From Algoriphagus yeomjeoni (lineage in GTDB: Bacteria > Bacteroidota > Bacteroidia > Cytophagales > Cyclobacteriaceae), in assembly GCF_003259505.1 (NCBI RefSeq), contig NZ_QLLK01000010.1:62001-126000 (forward strand): 64,000 nt of DNA, read 5' to 3'. This document shows positions 44,385-53,415 of this stretch, piece after piece (positions within the stretch are counted from its first letter, which is position 1; each line of letters begins with the position of its first letter). Position numbers and translations under genes: made by a program. The notes below the pieces were generated by a model. It searched no databases, had not been told where the DNA came from, and saw nothing but the letters and a program-made list of their open reading frames with translations.

Positions 44385-46745
44385 TCACTCATTCTTTAAA
44401 CTATCAACTGGGTTTACCAGTGCCGCTTTGATCGCCTGAGAGCTCACTGTAATAAATGCAAGAACCATTGCGACAATTCCTGTCCATAGAAATACTTTCC
44501 AATCAATTGATATTCTATACGCAAATGTATCCAGCCAGGAATCCATCAGGTACCAGGTCACGGGGATTGCCAGCACAACTGAAACCAAAACAAGCTTGGT
44601 GAAATCGGAAGAAATCAATCGAATCAAACCTGCCACAGAAGCTCCAAAAACCTTCCGCACGGAAATCTCCTTACTTCTCTGCTCTGCCACAAATGCCGAC
44701 AATCCTAATAGCCCCATACAGGAAATCAAAATAGCCAATCCAGTGAATAGAGCAGCAAGCTTGGCGGTGCGTTCCTGAGAACTGAATTTGCGGGCATGTT
44801 CCTGATCCACGAACTTATAATCGAAGGGAGAGTCTGGGTTGAACTTATCGAAAACAGCCTCCACATTTGTCAAAGCATTCACATAATTACCTCCCTCGGC
44901 AAATCGGATATGGATGAAATTTAAGTTACGCTTAGGTCCCATTACCATGATCGGTATGACATCATCGAATGGTGATTCCATAATAAAATCCTTTACCACG
45001 CCCACAATAGTAAACTCAAAGGAATCATCCTTAATCACCTGCCCAATCGGATCATCCAATCCCATTACCTCCACCGTTTTTTCATTGACAATTGCCGAGA
45101 GACTATCGCCTGCATATGTGTAAATATCAATATCCCTACCTGCTATAAGCTCCATTCCAGCAGTTTTCACCAAGTTAGCGTCAGTTCCCATTCTGCTAAT
45201 CATTGGGCTGTACTCGGGATCTTTCCCCTGCCATTCCATGCCGTCTGTATCACTATGTATATTTGTCAATGGAGAAAAAGTATAGCTCACTTCAGCTACT
45301 TCTGGCAGAGCCAATAATTCGTTTCGAAGAGCTGCTTTATTATTTCGAATACTTTCTGTGACCTGGTGAAAAATCAAGTTGTCTTTGTCAATTCCCAAGT
45401 CTCTATTTTGCACGTAACTGAGCTGATCTCGCACAATCCAAACACTAGAGATCAAAATTACCACTATCACAAATTGAAAAACCACCAAAACTTCCCGCGG
45501 CTTGATTCCAAAACTTCGATTGGAATTCATCTTTGATTTCATTGCAATCGCAGGTTGAAACGAACTCATCAAAAATGCAGGGTAACTTCCGGCCAAAATT
45601 CCTGTGACAAAAACATACCCAATAGAAATCCACCAGAAATAAGGTTGGTTAAATGGATTTTCCAGTTCCTGTCCCACCAAATCCTTGAACCATGGAAAAG
45701 TTAAGTTAACCATAACAATTGCTACCAAATAGCCAGTAATAGCTATTAAAATCGATTCCGCCAGAAACTGACCAATCAACATTCCTCTCCCGGCTCCTGA
45801 GATTTTTCTAATCCCTACTTCTTTTGATCGCTTGTCACTCTGAGCAGTGCTCAGGTTGACAAAGTTGATGGCGGCTATGAGCAAGACGATAATGGAAACT
45901 ACCCCAAATAATCGGATCATTTCAATTTTCCCCCCTACGGACTTACCATTTTCAAACTTCGAATACAAATGAAGATCCCTGATCGGAAAGAGGAAATCAG
46001 AGACCTCAGCCATTTCTGAGTTTTTGGCCGTGAAATCCTTAAACTTCTCATTAAAAGAAGTAATGTTAGTTCCTTCACTTAGCATGGTAAAGGTTCGAAA
46101 CGAATTATTTCCCCAATAATCATCCACCCATCCCATTGCCTCCAGTTTTTTGAAAGGCAAAAAGACGGTAAAAGGAAAGTCTGTATTCTCAGGCAAATCC
46201 TCAATTACCGCTTTTACCTCAAAGTCCCATTGCTTTTCCACCGAGACGGTTTTACCCAGAGCTGAGGCCTCTCCAAACAGCTTTTTAGCCACAGAGGATG
46301 TCAAGACAATATTCCCCGGTTCTGTCAAGGCTGCTACCGGATCCCCCTCCAATGCTTGGAAGCTAAACATCTCGAAAAATCCGGGATCAGTAAAGGTAGT
46401 TTCCTCGTAAAAATTTCTCTCCCCTACTGTCAAAAGTGATTGATCCCACTCGGTGATTCTTGCCACCACTTCCACTTCGGGAAACTGTTCTTTTATTGTA
46501 GGTGCATAGGTCGCAGGTGTATAATCCCAGGTAAACATATCACCCTGCATTTCAGTATTTCTCCAGTTTGCATAGACCCGATCCGAATTCTCATGAAAGC
46601 GGTCTACAGATAGTTCAAATTGAACCCAGATAAGGATCAAGATCGACGCCGCCATCCCGATTCCAAGTCCAGCGACATTAATCAAAGTAAATCCCTTACT
46701 TCTTTGAATGTTTCTCCAAGCTATTTTGATATAGTTTTTGATCAT
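44385..46745 (-). CDS. FtsX/MacB-type ABC transporter permease (786 aa)
   Basis: A 786-residue paralogue of the next gene with the same two-core, two-FtsX layout: N-terminal helix, then RSKEVGIRKISGAG in the first FtsX block and RSKEISVRKVFGAS in the second. Tandem duplicates of this kind are common in Cytophagales. The upstream region has a sigma-54-like element and repeated CGGAC half-sites (46896-47015), a possible control region for both genes. Confidence 0.93.
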   Translation of the reverse strand: MIKNYIKIAWRNIQRSKGFTLINVAGLGIGMAASILILIWVQFELSVDRFHENSDRVYANWRNTEMQGDMFTWDYTPATYAPTIKEQFPEVEVVARITEWDQSLLTVGERNFYEETTFTDPGFFEMFSFQALEGDPVAALTEPGNIVLTSSVAKKLFGEASALGKTVSVEKQWDFEVKAVIEDLPENTDFPFTVFLPFKKLEAMGWVDDYWGNNSFRTFTMLSEGTNITSFNEKFKDFTAKNSEMAEVSDFLFPIRDLHLYSKFENGKSVGGKIEMIRLFGVVSIIVLLIAAINFVNLSTAQSDKRSKEVGIRKISGAGRGMLIGQFLAESILIAITGYLVAIVMVNLTFPWFKDLVGQELENPFNQPYFWWISIGYVFVTGILAGSYPAFLMSSFQPAIAMKSKMNSNRSFGIKPREVLVVFQFVIVVILISSVWIVRDQLSYVQNRDLGIDKDNLIFHQVTESIRNNKAALRNELLALPEVAEVSYTFSPLTNIHSDTDGMEWQGKDPEYSPMISRMGTDANLVKTAGMELIAGRDIDIYTYAGDSLSAIVNEKTVEVMGLDDPIGQVIKDDSFEFTIVGVVKDFIMESPFDDVIPIMVMGPKRNLNFIHIRFAEGGNYVNALTNVEAVFDKFNPDSPFDYKFVDQEHARKFSSQERTAKLAALFTGLAILISCMGLLGLSAFVAEQRSKEISVRKVFGASVAGLIRLISSDFTKLVLVSVVLAIPVTWYLMDSWLDTFAYRISIDWKVFLWTGIVAMVLAFITVSSQAIKAALVNPVDSLKNE

Positions 46746-46895
46746 TGCGGTTGAAAGGTTTATAGGTGGTAAAGTTGGAAGGTTGTTCCCCCAACTAGGT
46801 TATTACTTAATTTTTTGGTTCTTATTTCTTATGTCTCAATTCTTATCCCCTGATAATGAATACTGATGTCTTACTTCTTGAGTCTAAAAAAGTAT
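46746..46895. other. Presumed 5' untranslated region of the permease operon
   Basis: If the sigma-54-like element is real, transcription would start near 46884, leaving about 140 nt before the ATG at 46745. No other feature seen. Confidence 0.3.
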
Positions 46896-47015
46896 TTCCA
46901 CTTTTGTGCCACTAAAAAGAGCCTCAGAACAATTCGAAAAGCATATTTAGAAACAAAAAAATCTACGGCTCGGACAATTTCGTCCGTGATCGGACAAATT
47001 ATTCGATTACGTCTG
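46896..47015 (-). promoter_or_regulatory. Possible sigma-54-type promoter and enhancer sites for the permease pair
   Basis: On the minus strand TGGCAC (46911-46906) and TGGAA (46900-46896) have the spacing of -24/-12 elements; the -12 core is imperfect (GA for GC). About 60-100 bp upstream are CGGAC (46971-46975) with GTCCG (46982-46986), another CGGACAA (46991-46997) and GTCTG (47011-47015), which look like enhancer half-sites. Confidence 0.4.
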
Positions 47016-47251
47016 TGAAACAAAAACAATTAACTAAGTACTACCTGTTCGTGTGAAACGAGTAATCGACAGAAAATCAATTCCCATAAAAACCTCTTCA
47101 ATTTTCCCGAAACGCTTAAATTTTGGGGCAGGAAGCTTGTCGCAGGATCTCCAATGATTTCGGGGTCGGCTTTGCTAGCTTATCCCCGGATGTGTTGTGG
47201 CCATTATCTTCCGATTGCGCTCCTTACTTTTATTGTCATAAAAGTAACTAC

Positions 47252-47332
47252 CTATTTTCCATATCGTAGTTTGCGAGAGAGGCTTCTTCTTTTTAAAGAC
47301 CAGTTTGTTGATGTTTTTAATTCAGTCTTCAT
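47252..47332 (-). pseudogene. Remnant of a third ardC gene (N-terminal codons only)
   Basis: Directly after the third leader copy an ATG (47332) opens MKTELKTSTN..., matching the MKT start of the two ardC genes (MKTQTKKSAK and MKTLAKSSAK) for a few residues, then diverges and stops after 26 codons. No metallopeptidase domain follows. The leader has outlived its gene. Confidence 0.6.
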
Positions 47333-47515
47333 AGTCTTTTGTGTTTAGGTTTTTACAAATACTTATGAAGCTGCACCAGCCTGAGACCGTCACTACCTGC
47401 AAGAGGAAACGGAATAAACCAGCATAGGCAAGAGCTCTGGCTTTATACCGAAGTCTTTTGCCTCGTGTGACCGGATCAGGCTAAATTGGCTGAAGAAGGA
47501 ATAGAAAAAATAATA
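47333..47515 (-). promoter_or_regulatory. Conserved structured leader, copy 3 (orphan)
   Basis: Aligns along its length with the two ardC leaders. Arms: AGCCTGA (47378-47384) with TCAGGCT (47476-47482), extended by CCG and TCAC pairs; AGGCAAGAG (47426-47434) with CTTTTGCCT (47455-47463, one G-T pair). It lies between the ardC remnant and the mobilisation genes. Confidence 0.75.
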
Positions 47516-47640
47516 TGTTTTTAACTATCTAAGAATATTTCGAGCCAGTATGATTATAAAATTGAGCAAAAGCAAAAACCACTTACTCCTACAAGGATTG
47601 TTCTATTAGAGTTTCAATTATCCCCTCTAAAAATCACCTT

Positions 47641-47683
47641 AGTTTTTTGTCACAAATCTTATTACTATTTGTGACAAAAAACT
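47641..47683. repeat. Perfect 17-bp inverted repeat beside the mobilisation genes
   Basis: AGTTTTTTGTCACAAAT (47641-47657) is exactly complementary to 47667-47683, with a 9-nt spacer. It lies 59 bp beyond the coupling-protein gene. The 3' arm ends in an A-run on both strands, so it is not a normal intrinsic terminator. It could be a protein-binding site, a transfer-related hairpin or an element end. Confidence 0.75.
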
Positions 47684-47742
47684 ATCATTAAATTGATGTT
47701 TCTCTACTGATTAGTGTCATAAACGCGTCAAGTTTATAGATT

Positions 47743-49722
47743 TCAACCCCTAATAATCAAATGTCCCAACTCGGGCGTATCCAACACCCTTTCCATTTCC
47801 ATTCGGATAATCTCTTCCACCTCACGCTTAATACTCCGGTAGTTCTCCTCCACATCCTCCTGTGAGATATCCCGCACTTTAGGGATTGGGCGATAGCTTT
47901 CTTCCTCCTGCTTCAAAGCTTTATGATCATTGATGATTTCGGAATGAAACGCTTTCAGTTCAATCTTCTGATCTGGAGTATCCGCTACCATTCCCACAAA
48001 TTCACCAGAAGAGAGTGACGATATCCTTGATGACGGAACCGCCTGATCCAGTTGCGTGGATTTACTTACCGATGTCTCTGAACTGTTGATCGAGATACTC
48101 TCCCGGTTTTGAATAATCCTACCAAAACGCTCTGAAAGTTGTTTGGCTGTATCACCCAAAACCTGACCACTGATGAAATTCCCCACGGTGTTCATAATCA
48201 CATCCGCCTGTTCCCTGCCATAATCCTTTCGAAGCTGGCTATAATCCTGTACCCCCAAACAGGTAGCTACCTTGTTGGATCTTGCCGTGGCAATCAGGTT
48301 ATCAATTCCGTTGAAATAAATCGTGGGAAATTCGTCAAACACCAGACTGGATTTCAGCTTCCCCTTCTGGTTGACCAATTTCACTATTCTTGAAATATAA
48401 AGCGATAAAACTGCCCCATGGACCTGCTGCTTTTGGGGATTGTTTCCCATGCAGATGATTTTAGGTTCATCAGGTTTATTCAGGTCAAGTGTAAATTCAC
48501 TCTCTGAAAGCACATAATACAGTTGGGGGGAAGATAGCCGTGCCATGGTAATCTTGGCACTTGCCACCTGACCTTCCAACTGATCAAATGCCTTTTTAAC
48601 CAAAGCAGAGACAAAAGGATTCACCAGAACTTCAATTTCCGGTTCGGTTCGGAGCACAGTAAACAGCTTTTCATATTCGACTTGCATTAACTCAATCACA
48701 TGGGGTAGCGTACAGTATTTTCCTTGCCTGTGCTTTTTGAGAAACCAGACAATAGCTGTAAGAAAATTAATCGGACTTTCTACGAAGAAGTCTCCCTGCT
48801 TTTTGATCCACTCCCTATTCAGTCCAAGCATAATAGTACGGGCTGCTTCGGAGGCATCTGTAATGTCCAACATGGTATCCGGCTCTAAGGGATTACACCG
48901 ATGGGTATGTGACAGGCGGTCAAAATTGATAGTATAGAATTTAGGCTTTATACGGTAGGCAGATAAATTCTTTTGAAGCGTATTGTAGGCTATTCGGGAG
49001 AGGTCATCGTATTTGAAGTCATAGACAAACATGGAAAACCCTTTACTGATGTGTTGGGTAATCACATGTCGGATCACAAAGTAACTTTTTCCAGAACCTG
49101 GCGTACCTGCCACCAATAATGCTCGGAAGGGATTGATGATATTGATCCATGATTTTCTGACCTTATCCTTCAGTCGGTATTGTGCAGGAAGATTAACCGA
49201 GTATTCATTTTCCAAGCAGCGCTCTTCCTGAGGAAATGTCTCGTTCAAATGATTAAACACCCCCTGATCAAATCGGTTCTTCAGCAACCGGCTGAGAAGG
49301 GCTCCTCCCCTCAGAATAAGAATGAACCCAAGACTGGTGATAGCTATGTAAATAATACTTACCGTATCCTCATTATAGGGTAGCAAAAAGACAAAAAAGC
49401 TGCCCGCATAAATTAACAAGCCACAGATCAGTGGCCAGAGTATCTGAGCTATTCTGAGTTTATCATCCTTCTTGCCTTTCGCTCCGATCAAGGAAATCAG
49501 CAAAAGGCCCAACGCAAAAGCTTTGGTAATATAGAATTCATTAAACACGCCCGTATCCCGAATATTGACCAGAAGTCTTTCTGAAACAGGATGCGTAAGT
49601 CCCCATTGATCGAAGGAATGATAACAGTAGTAATAGCAATGCAGACACAGCATTCCAATACTTGCCTTCCTGGTAAGATCAATGATCTTTCTTAACCCCT
49701 CCGTATTTTCTCCGGTTTGCAT
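47743..49722 (-). CDS. Type IV coupling protein (TraG/MobC-like, YWFCY domain)
   Basis: A 659-residue ATPase that links a relaxosome to a conjugation pore. The N-terminal part has the CYYYCY-type YWFCY motif (about 29-34) and membrane helices (about 66-80, 94-112, 122-138). Then Walker A GTPGSGKS at 206-213, Walker B SSLVFDEFPTIYF further on, and a TraG/TraD C-terminal domain. It is 8 bp downstream of the relaxase gene. No mating-pair-formation genes are in the window, so the element is probably mobilised by another conjugative element. Confidence 0.92.
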   Translation of the reverse strand: MQTGENTEGLRKIIDLTRKASIGMLCLHCYYYCYHSFDQWGLTHPVSERLLVNIRDTGVFNEFYITKAFALGLLLISLIGAKGKKDDKLRIAQILWPLICGLLIYAGSFFVFLLPYNEDTVSIIYIAITSLGFILILRGGALLSRLLKNRFDQGVFNHLNETFPQEERCLENEYSVNLPAQYRLKDKVRKSWINIINPFRALLVAGTPGSGKSYFVIRHVITQHISKGFSMFVYDFKYDDLSRIAYNTLQKNLSAYRIKPKFYTINFDRLSHTHRCNPLEPDTMLDITDASEAARTIMLGLNREWIKKQGDFFVESPINFLTAIVWFLKKHRQGKYCTLPHVIELMQVEYEKLFTVLRTEPEIEVLVNPFVSALVKKAFDQLEGQVASAKITMARLSSPQLYYVLSESEFTLDLNKPDEPKIICMGNNPQKQQVHGAVLSLYISRIVKLVNQKGKLKSSLVFDEFPTIYFNGIDNLIATARSNKVATCLGVQDYSQLRKDYGREQADVIMNTVGNFISGQVLGDTAKQLSERFGRIIQNRESISINSSETSVSKSTQLDQAVPSSRISSLSSGEFVGMVADTPDQKIELKAFHSEIINDHKALKQEEESYRPIPKVRDISQEDVEENYRSIKREVEEIIRMEMERVLDTPELGHLIIRG

Positions 49723-49730
49723 AGACTCGT

Positions 49731-50948
49731 TTATTGAATTCGCTTTTTGCGCCTTTTCTTTTTCTTTTGCCTCAGCTCATAAGGGGTTGGGCCTTCCGGT
49801 TGGTAAGAATCCAAAGAAATATCCAGACTGGGAATTCTTGTGTCTGGCTCACTTTGCTGCCCACTTATTCTTACCTCCTGCTGTATTTCCGGTCCATTGG
49901 GAAGAGCAGAGTCCATCGAAAATCTAACAGCAAGCGCATTAGCAGCTAATTCCTTACCCAAAGCCGAACCATTGAACACCGAACGACTGACATTGTCCAC
50001 ATAGGTTATCCCATACAATCTACCCTCTGAATTGACTCTGAATACCGGTCGGATGCCTTTACTTCTGAGTCTGGCTGTAAGGTCTTCCTGAGATTTACAT
50101 GCACCCAATGCATCGAGCACAGCTTCACGGACGGCATTTCTGAAAGGCTTACGGCTCTCTTTGTTTCGCACAAAACTTAATTCAAGCTTAGCCAAAGTAG
50201 GTTTACTGTAAATAGAACTGGCTTTGATGGGAATTCCGATTCTATTCCCCTCTGGATCGAGAACTGCATAGACAAGCCCCTTATTCTTAAACATTTCACT
50301 ATCCGGTTCACCCCGATAGGCACCTACATTAAATTGGCCCAAAACCACATTCAGTTCCGGTAAAGAAGTGAAACTATAGGTTCTAATTACCTCTGACACT
50401 ATATTGGAAATAGCTGCTTTTGTTTCCCGGGCTCCATAACTCGCTTTTTCCAAAGGCTTAAGCAGATTGACTTTTTGCTTTCGCTGCTCTTCCGCTTTTA
50501 CAAGATGGTATCGGCGCTCAATTTCCTTTCGGGTCTGTTCTGACAGCACCTTGCCTAGGTTATGCGTTTCAATCCGCTTTCCATCCCTTGAAATATTGGT
50601 AGTAACAACGTGCACATGGGGATGGGCTGAATCATAATGCTGATAAAGCAAATACGGCTGTTCCCCAAACCCGATTCCAATCAGGTAATCAGACGCAATC
50701 TGCTGCATTTTCAATTCGTCCAACTTATCCCTTGAGGAGAAGTTTAATGAAATATGAACTGCATTGGTTTTTGTTCGAGAATTTAGTTTCTGCAGCTGCT
50801 CAAAGTTTCTGATCTTCTCGGCCACTGAAAGTTCTTGGAATGCAAAACCTCCCATCTCTAACAAGCTTGCCTGTCCGGATGACACCTTCTGTTCATTATA
50901 TCGGATCACTCCTCCTATTGTCTTTCCAGTTATGATTTTTGCAACCAA
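49731..50948 (-). CDS. mobB: Relaxase/mobilisation nuclease (MobB-like, MobP type)
   Basis: A 405-residue relaxase. The metal-binding HUH-type motif HPHVHV is at 109-114, and the likely nucleophile tyrosine is Y17 in GVIRYNEQK. Another conserved segment, NAVHISLNFS, is at about 62-71. It nicks one strand at oriT and pilots it into the recipient (family knowledge). It overlaps no neighbour: it is 1 bp from mobA and 8 bp from the coupling protein gene, so the three are one operon. The basic C-terminal tail is RQKKKKRRKKR. Confidence 0.92.
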   Translation of the reverse strand: MVAKIITGKTIGGVIRYNEQKVSSGQASLLEMGGFAFQELSVAEKIRNFEQLQKLNSRTKTNAVHISLNFSSRDKLDELKMQQIASDYLIGIGFGEQPYLLYQHYDSAHPHVHVVTTNISRDGKRIETHNLGKVLSEQTRKEIERRYHLVKAEEQRKQKVNLLKPLEKASYGARETKAAISNIVSEVIRTYSFTSLPELNVVLGQFNVGAYRGEPDSEMFKNKGLVYAVLDPEGNRIGIPIKASSIYSKPTLAKLELSFVRNKESRKPFRNAVREAVLDALGACKSQEDLTARLRSKGIRPVFRVNSEGRLYGITYVDNVSRSVFNGSALGKELAANALAVRFSMDSALPNGPEIQQEVRISGQQSEPDTRIPSLDISLDSYQPEGPTPYELRQKKKKRRKKRIQ

Positions 50949-50949
50949 C

Positions 50950-51336
50950 TTATTTGATCCTTTTTAACCCTTCAATCAAAGCATAGACTTCGCCTATCTT
51001 ACGTTTGGTAAGCTCCAGGTGTGGAAGCAATTCGGCAACAAAAAACTTTCTCTCTTCAGGCTCAGCCTTCATATGAAAATAGTGTGTAATCTGGTTGATA
51101 TTCACTCCGATTTTGTTGAGCTCATTCCTAAGTATACCTAACTCATTTTGGACTTGATCAAAGGACTCATTCCTAGAATTTATAGTCAGCCTTCTTTTAA
51201 AAAGCATTGCCCTGACCAACTCACTTATTGTCTGGCAATACGCACTTTTTTTCAAAAGGCCTTCCAACTTTTCAACCTCTTCTGACTTAAATCGAATAGT
51301 CTTTCTTACCGGATAGTGAACCGTTCGTTTCTTCAT
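50950..51336 (-). CDS. mobA: Relaxosome accessory protein (MobA/MobC-like, ribbon-helix-helix)
   Basis: A 128-residue basic protein. The N-terminal RKTIRFKSEEVEKLEGLLKKS fits a ribbon-helix-helix DNA-binding domain, and the C-terminal half (LRNELNKIGVNINQITHYFH) is typical of mobilisation accessory proteins that help the relaxase at oriT. The likely oriT is immediately upstream. Confidence 0.88.
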   Translation of the reverse strand: MKKRTVHYPVRKTIRFKSEEVEKLEGLLKKSAYCQTISELVRAMLFKRRLTINSRNESFDQVQNELGILRNELNKIGVNINQITHYFHMKAEPEERKFFVAELLPHLELTKRKIGEVYALIEGLKRIK

Positions 51337-51500
51337 GAGACACTCATTTAAAATGCGACTTCGGAGTATTTTATCACCACTGCAACTCCGGCAGCTGTGG
51401 GCAAGATCGGATTGGCGTCAGACAATCCTACATCTTGCTCATTGCCAACACGCAATGCATACTACTATCAGCAGGATAGCATTTGATTGTAGATGGAGAA
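51337..51500. other. Probable origin of transfer (oriT)
   Basis: Directly upstream of mobA lies a strong hairpin: GCAAGAT-c-GGATTG (51401-51414) pairs with CAATCC-tac-ATCTTGC (51423-51438) around an 8-nt loop. CTATC/GATAG with a 5-nt loop follows (about 51465-51479). Position and structure fit an oriT with relaxosome sites; the nick site cannot be fixed by eye. Confidence 0.5.
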
Positions 51501-51523
51501 AATTATTTACGTGTTAAAAAGAA

Positions 51524-51739
51524 TCAGTTTTCCAGGTTCCAAACCCAGTCGTCAGCGGCCATTATCCAATCACGGATAGCTGACCCCATTTCATTACGCC
51601 AGTCCATTCCCTGGTAATAGAAATAGAAAACCTCTGCTTCGGTAACAGGGACGTGAAGAGAGTTAAAGTAGGCTTGTACTTGTTCCAGCGTCGGTGGAAC
51701 GTTTCTTGAAAAATTGAGATTCTGAGTTTCGAGATTCAT
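51524..51739 (-). CDS. Small mobile-element protein of unknown function
   Basis: A 71-residue protein. PPTLEQVQAYF, AEVFYFYYQGMDW and RDWIMAADDWVW repeat the pattern seen at the C-terminal end of some phage and plasmid replication proteins (proline-threonine lead, FYxYY, W-rich end). As a separate gene its role is unknown. It lies upstream of the mobilisation genes on the same strand. Confidence 0.6.
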   Translation of the reverse strand: MNLETQNLNFSRNVPPTLEQVQAYFNSLHVPVTEAEVFYFYYQGMDWRNEMGSAIRDWIMAADDWVWNLEN

Positions 51740-51988
51740 AACGATTATCGTTTTTGATGAAGCTCAAAAGTGTGGTAGTGTGTGTTGGAAAGGTCACACT
51801 GAAATCAGAAAGGGGAAGGAATTTTTCACGCTTAAAAGACACTAACTTTAGCACTATGAAGAAAGAAGGTTAAGTGGTGAATTCTAACTATAAAAAAATA
51901 AGAATAACCTGATTATCATTATTCAGAAATGACACTATCAAATAACGTCGAGAATATTTAAGAGTACTTCTTGTCAACTTCATAAAGG
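51740..51988. other. Gap between the mobilisation module and the RiPP cluster
   Basis: AT-rich; nothing recognised. The boundary between the mobility and cargo regions probably falls here. Confidence 0.4.
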
Positions 51989-53362
51989 TTAAAAATTCTC
52001 CTTACTGCAAACTGCAAATTTTTTCTTATCCCCTTCAATGATTTTGTAGGTCAAACTCAAACTACTACAAAAGCTCTCCATAATTTCAAAATCCTCCTTT
52101 CTATTAATATCATCAAAAATATAAACACTATCGAGTGACCTAAAAAGAGAAATATGATTTAAAATCCCACTTCTTAAATCCCCAGGGGGGCCATCGACTA
52201 AAACAAAGTCATATTTTTTCTTTATTAGAACTGATTCTACCTGTTCAACTTTATACCACCCATTTTCTATCGGTGCTAGAAGACAATGATGTCGTTCTGA
52301 CCTTTGCGTGCAAAATTCAATATTATGCTCAATACTGGTTACGTTATGATTCTTTAGAAGAGCCTCAGTACCCATTCCAGATCCAAATTCAAGAATAGCT
52401 AAGGGTTTTAGCGAAAGTTCATTAAGATAATTCAGAAGGGTCTTTTCTATAGACCAAATACCCAATTTATTATTTTCAATAGCTCTTAGCCCTAGATCAG
52501 CAAAAAATGTATATAAGAGATCACTATCATAAATCTTTCTTACTTCATTGGCCTCTAATATTTTATTGATCCAGTTCTCAATCTGCGAGATTTCTACATC
52601 ATCTAAATACCCTCGGCGTAGCAAGGTAAGATGGAGGGACAATTCTTGTTTTGTAAATTTGAATTTAAAATTTTCAAGTTGCCTTCTTCTGATATTATCA
52701 CCTGAAATAGTGCGCTTACGACTTTCATGAATAGATAATTGTTCCTTGTGAACCCGATATTTCACAAGGAAGTCAGGTAAATTTTGAACCTTAAAAAATT
52801 GCGAAATTGAAACTATAAAGTTATACCCATCCGAGTATTGAAAAAAATTCTTGAATAGACAATGATGTTTATAAAGGAAAGGATTTCTAAAAAACCAAGT
52901 ATGCTGATGAATGTAATTATCTGCAAGTAAAAAAATTTTTACCATTTCAAAATCCAAGGGACGTATTACTTTATCTATTAAATCCCCTTCCTTATCAATA
53001 CTTAAATATTGGGATCCAATGCAAAAAGCATCTGAATTCTCCATAAAATCGTACTGAGTCTTCAATCTTTCCGGCAAAGAAATATCATCACCATCAGCCA
53101 GAGCTATATACCTTCCCTTTGCCTTACGAATTCCAAAATTTTTCGCAAAGTTACTTCCCATATTTTCTTCTAATCGAAAATAAAAAATCCTATCATCATT
53201 GAAACTATGAATTATATTCGTAGAACTATCACAAGATCCATCATCAATAATTAGGAGTTCAAAGTTTGAAAAGCTCTGAGAAATAATGCTTTCTATAGCT
53301 GAATCGAGGTAATTTTCGGCATTGAAGCAAGGCATTATAATGGAGATTTGTGGGCTTATCAT
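51989..53362 (-). CDS. Family 2 glycosyltransferase fused to a methyltransferase-like domain
   Basis: A 457-residue two-domain protein. Residues about 1-250 form a GT-A fold glycosyltransferase: IIMPCFNAENYL at the start, LLIIDDGS, and the metal-binding ALADGDDIS near 91-99. From about 325 the sequence switches to a Rossmann domain with LEFGSGMGTEALL (SAM-type glycine loop) and FVLVDGPPGDLRSG, a methyltransferase-like or related nucleotide-binding fold. The linker region is helical. It ends the RiPP-type operon, 53 bp after another glycosyltransferase. A role in glycosylating the precursor peptide is plausible, as GT2 enzymes do this in glycocins (inference). Confidence 0.85.
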   Translation of the reverse strand: MISPQISIIMPCFNAENYLDSAIESIISQSFSNFELLIIDDGSCDSSTNIIHSFNDDRIFYFRLEENMGSNFAKNFGIRKAKGRYIALADGDDISLPERLKTQYDFMENSDAFCIGSQYLSIDKEGDLIDKVIRPLDFEMVKIFLLADNYIHQHTWFFRNPFLYKHHCLFKNFFQYSDGYNFIVSISQFFKVQNLPDFLVKYRVHKEQLSIHESRKRTISGDNIRRRQLENFKFKFTKQELSLHLTLLRRGYLDDVEISQIENWINKILEANEVRKIYDSDLLYTFFADLGLRAIENNKLGIWSIEKTLLNYLNELSLKPLAILEFGSGMGTEALLKNHNVTSIEHNIEFCTQRSERHHCLLAPIENGWYKVEQVESVLIKKKYDFVLVDGPPGDLRSGILNHISLFRSLDSVYIFDDINRKEDFEIMESFCSSLSLTYKIIEGDKKKFAVCSKENF

Positions 53363-53415
53363 ATATAAGGAATTCGCATCAAAAAAGTAGAAAATTTTCT
53401 AATTATTCTTCTAAA

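Noticed and set aside
41853-46745. Complete MacAB-type efflux system
   Set aside because: Only permease subunits are present; no ATPase, adaptor or TolC gene lies beside them.
47154-47348. 64-codon plus-strand frame over the orphan leader
   Set aside because: Runs across the start of a conserved noncoding leader and the ardC remnant on the other strand; no family.
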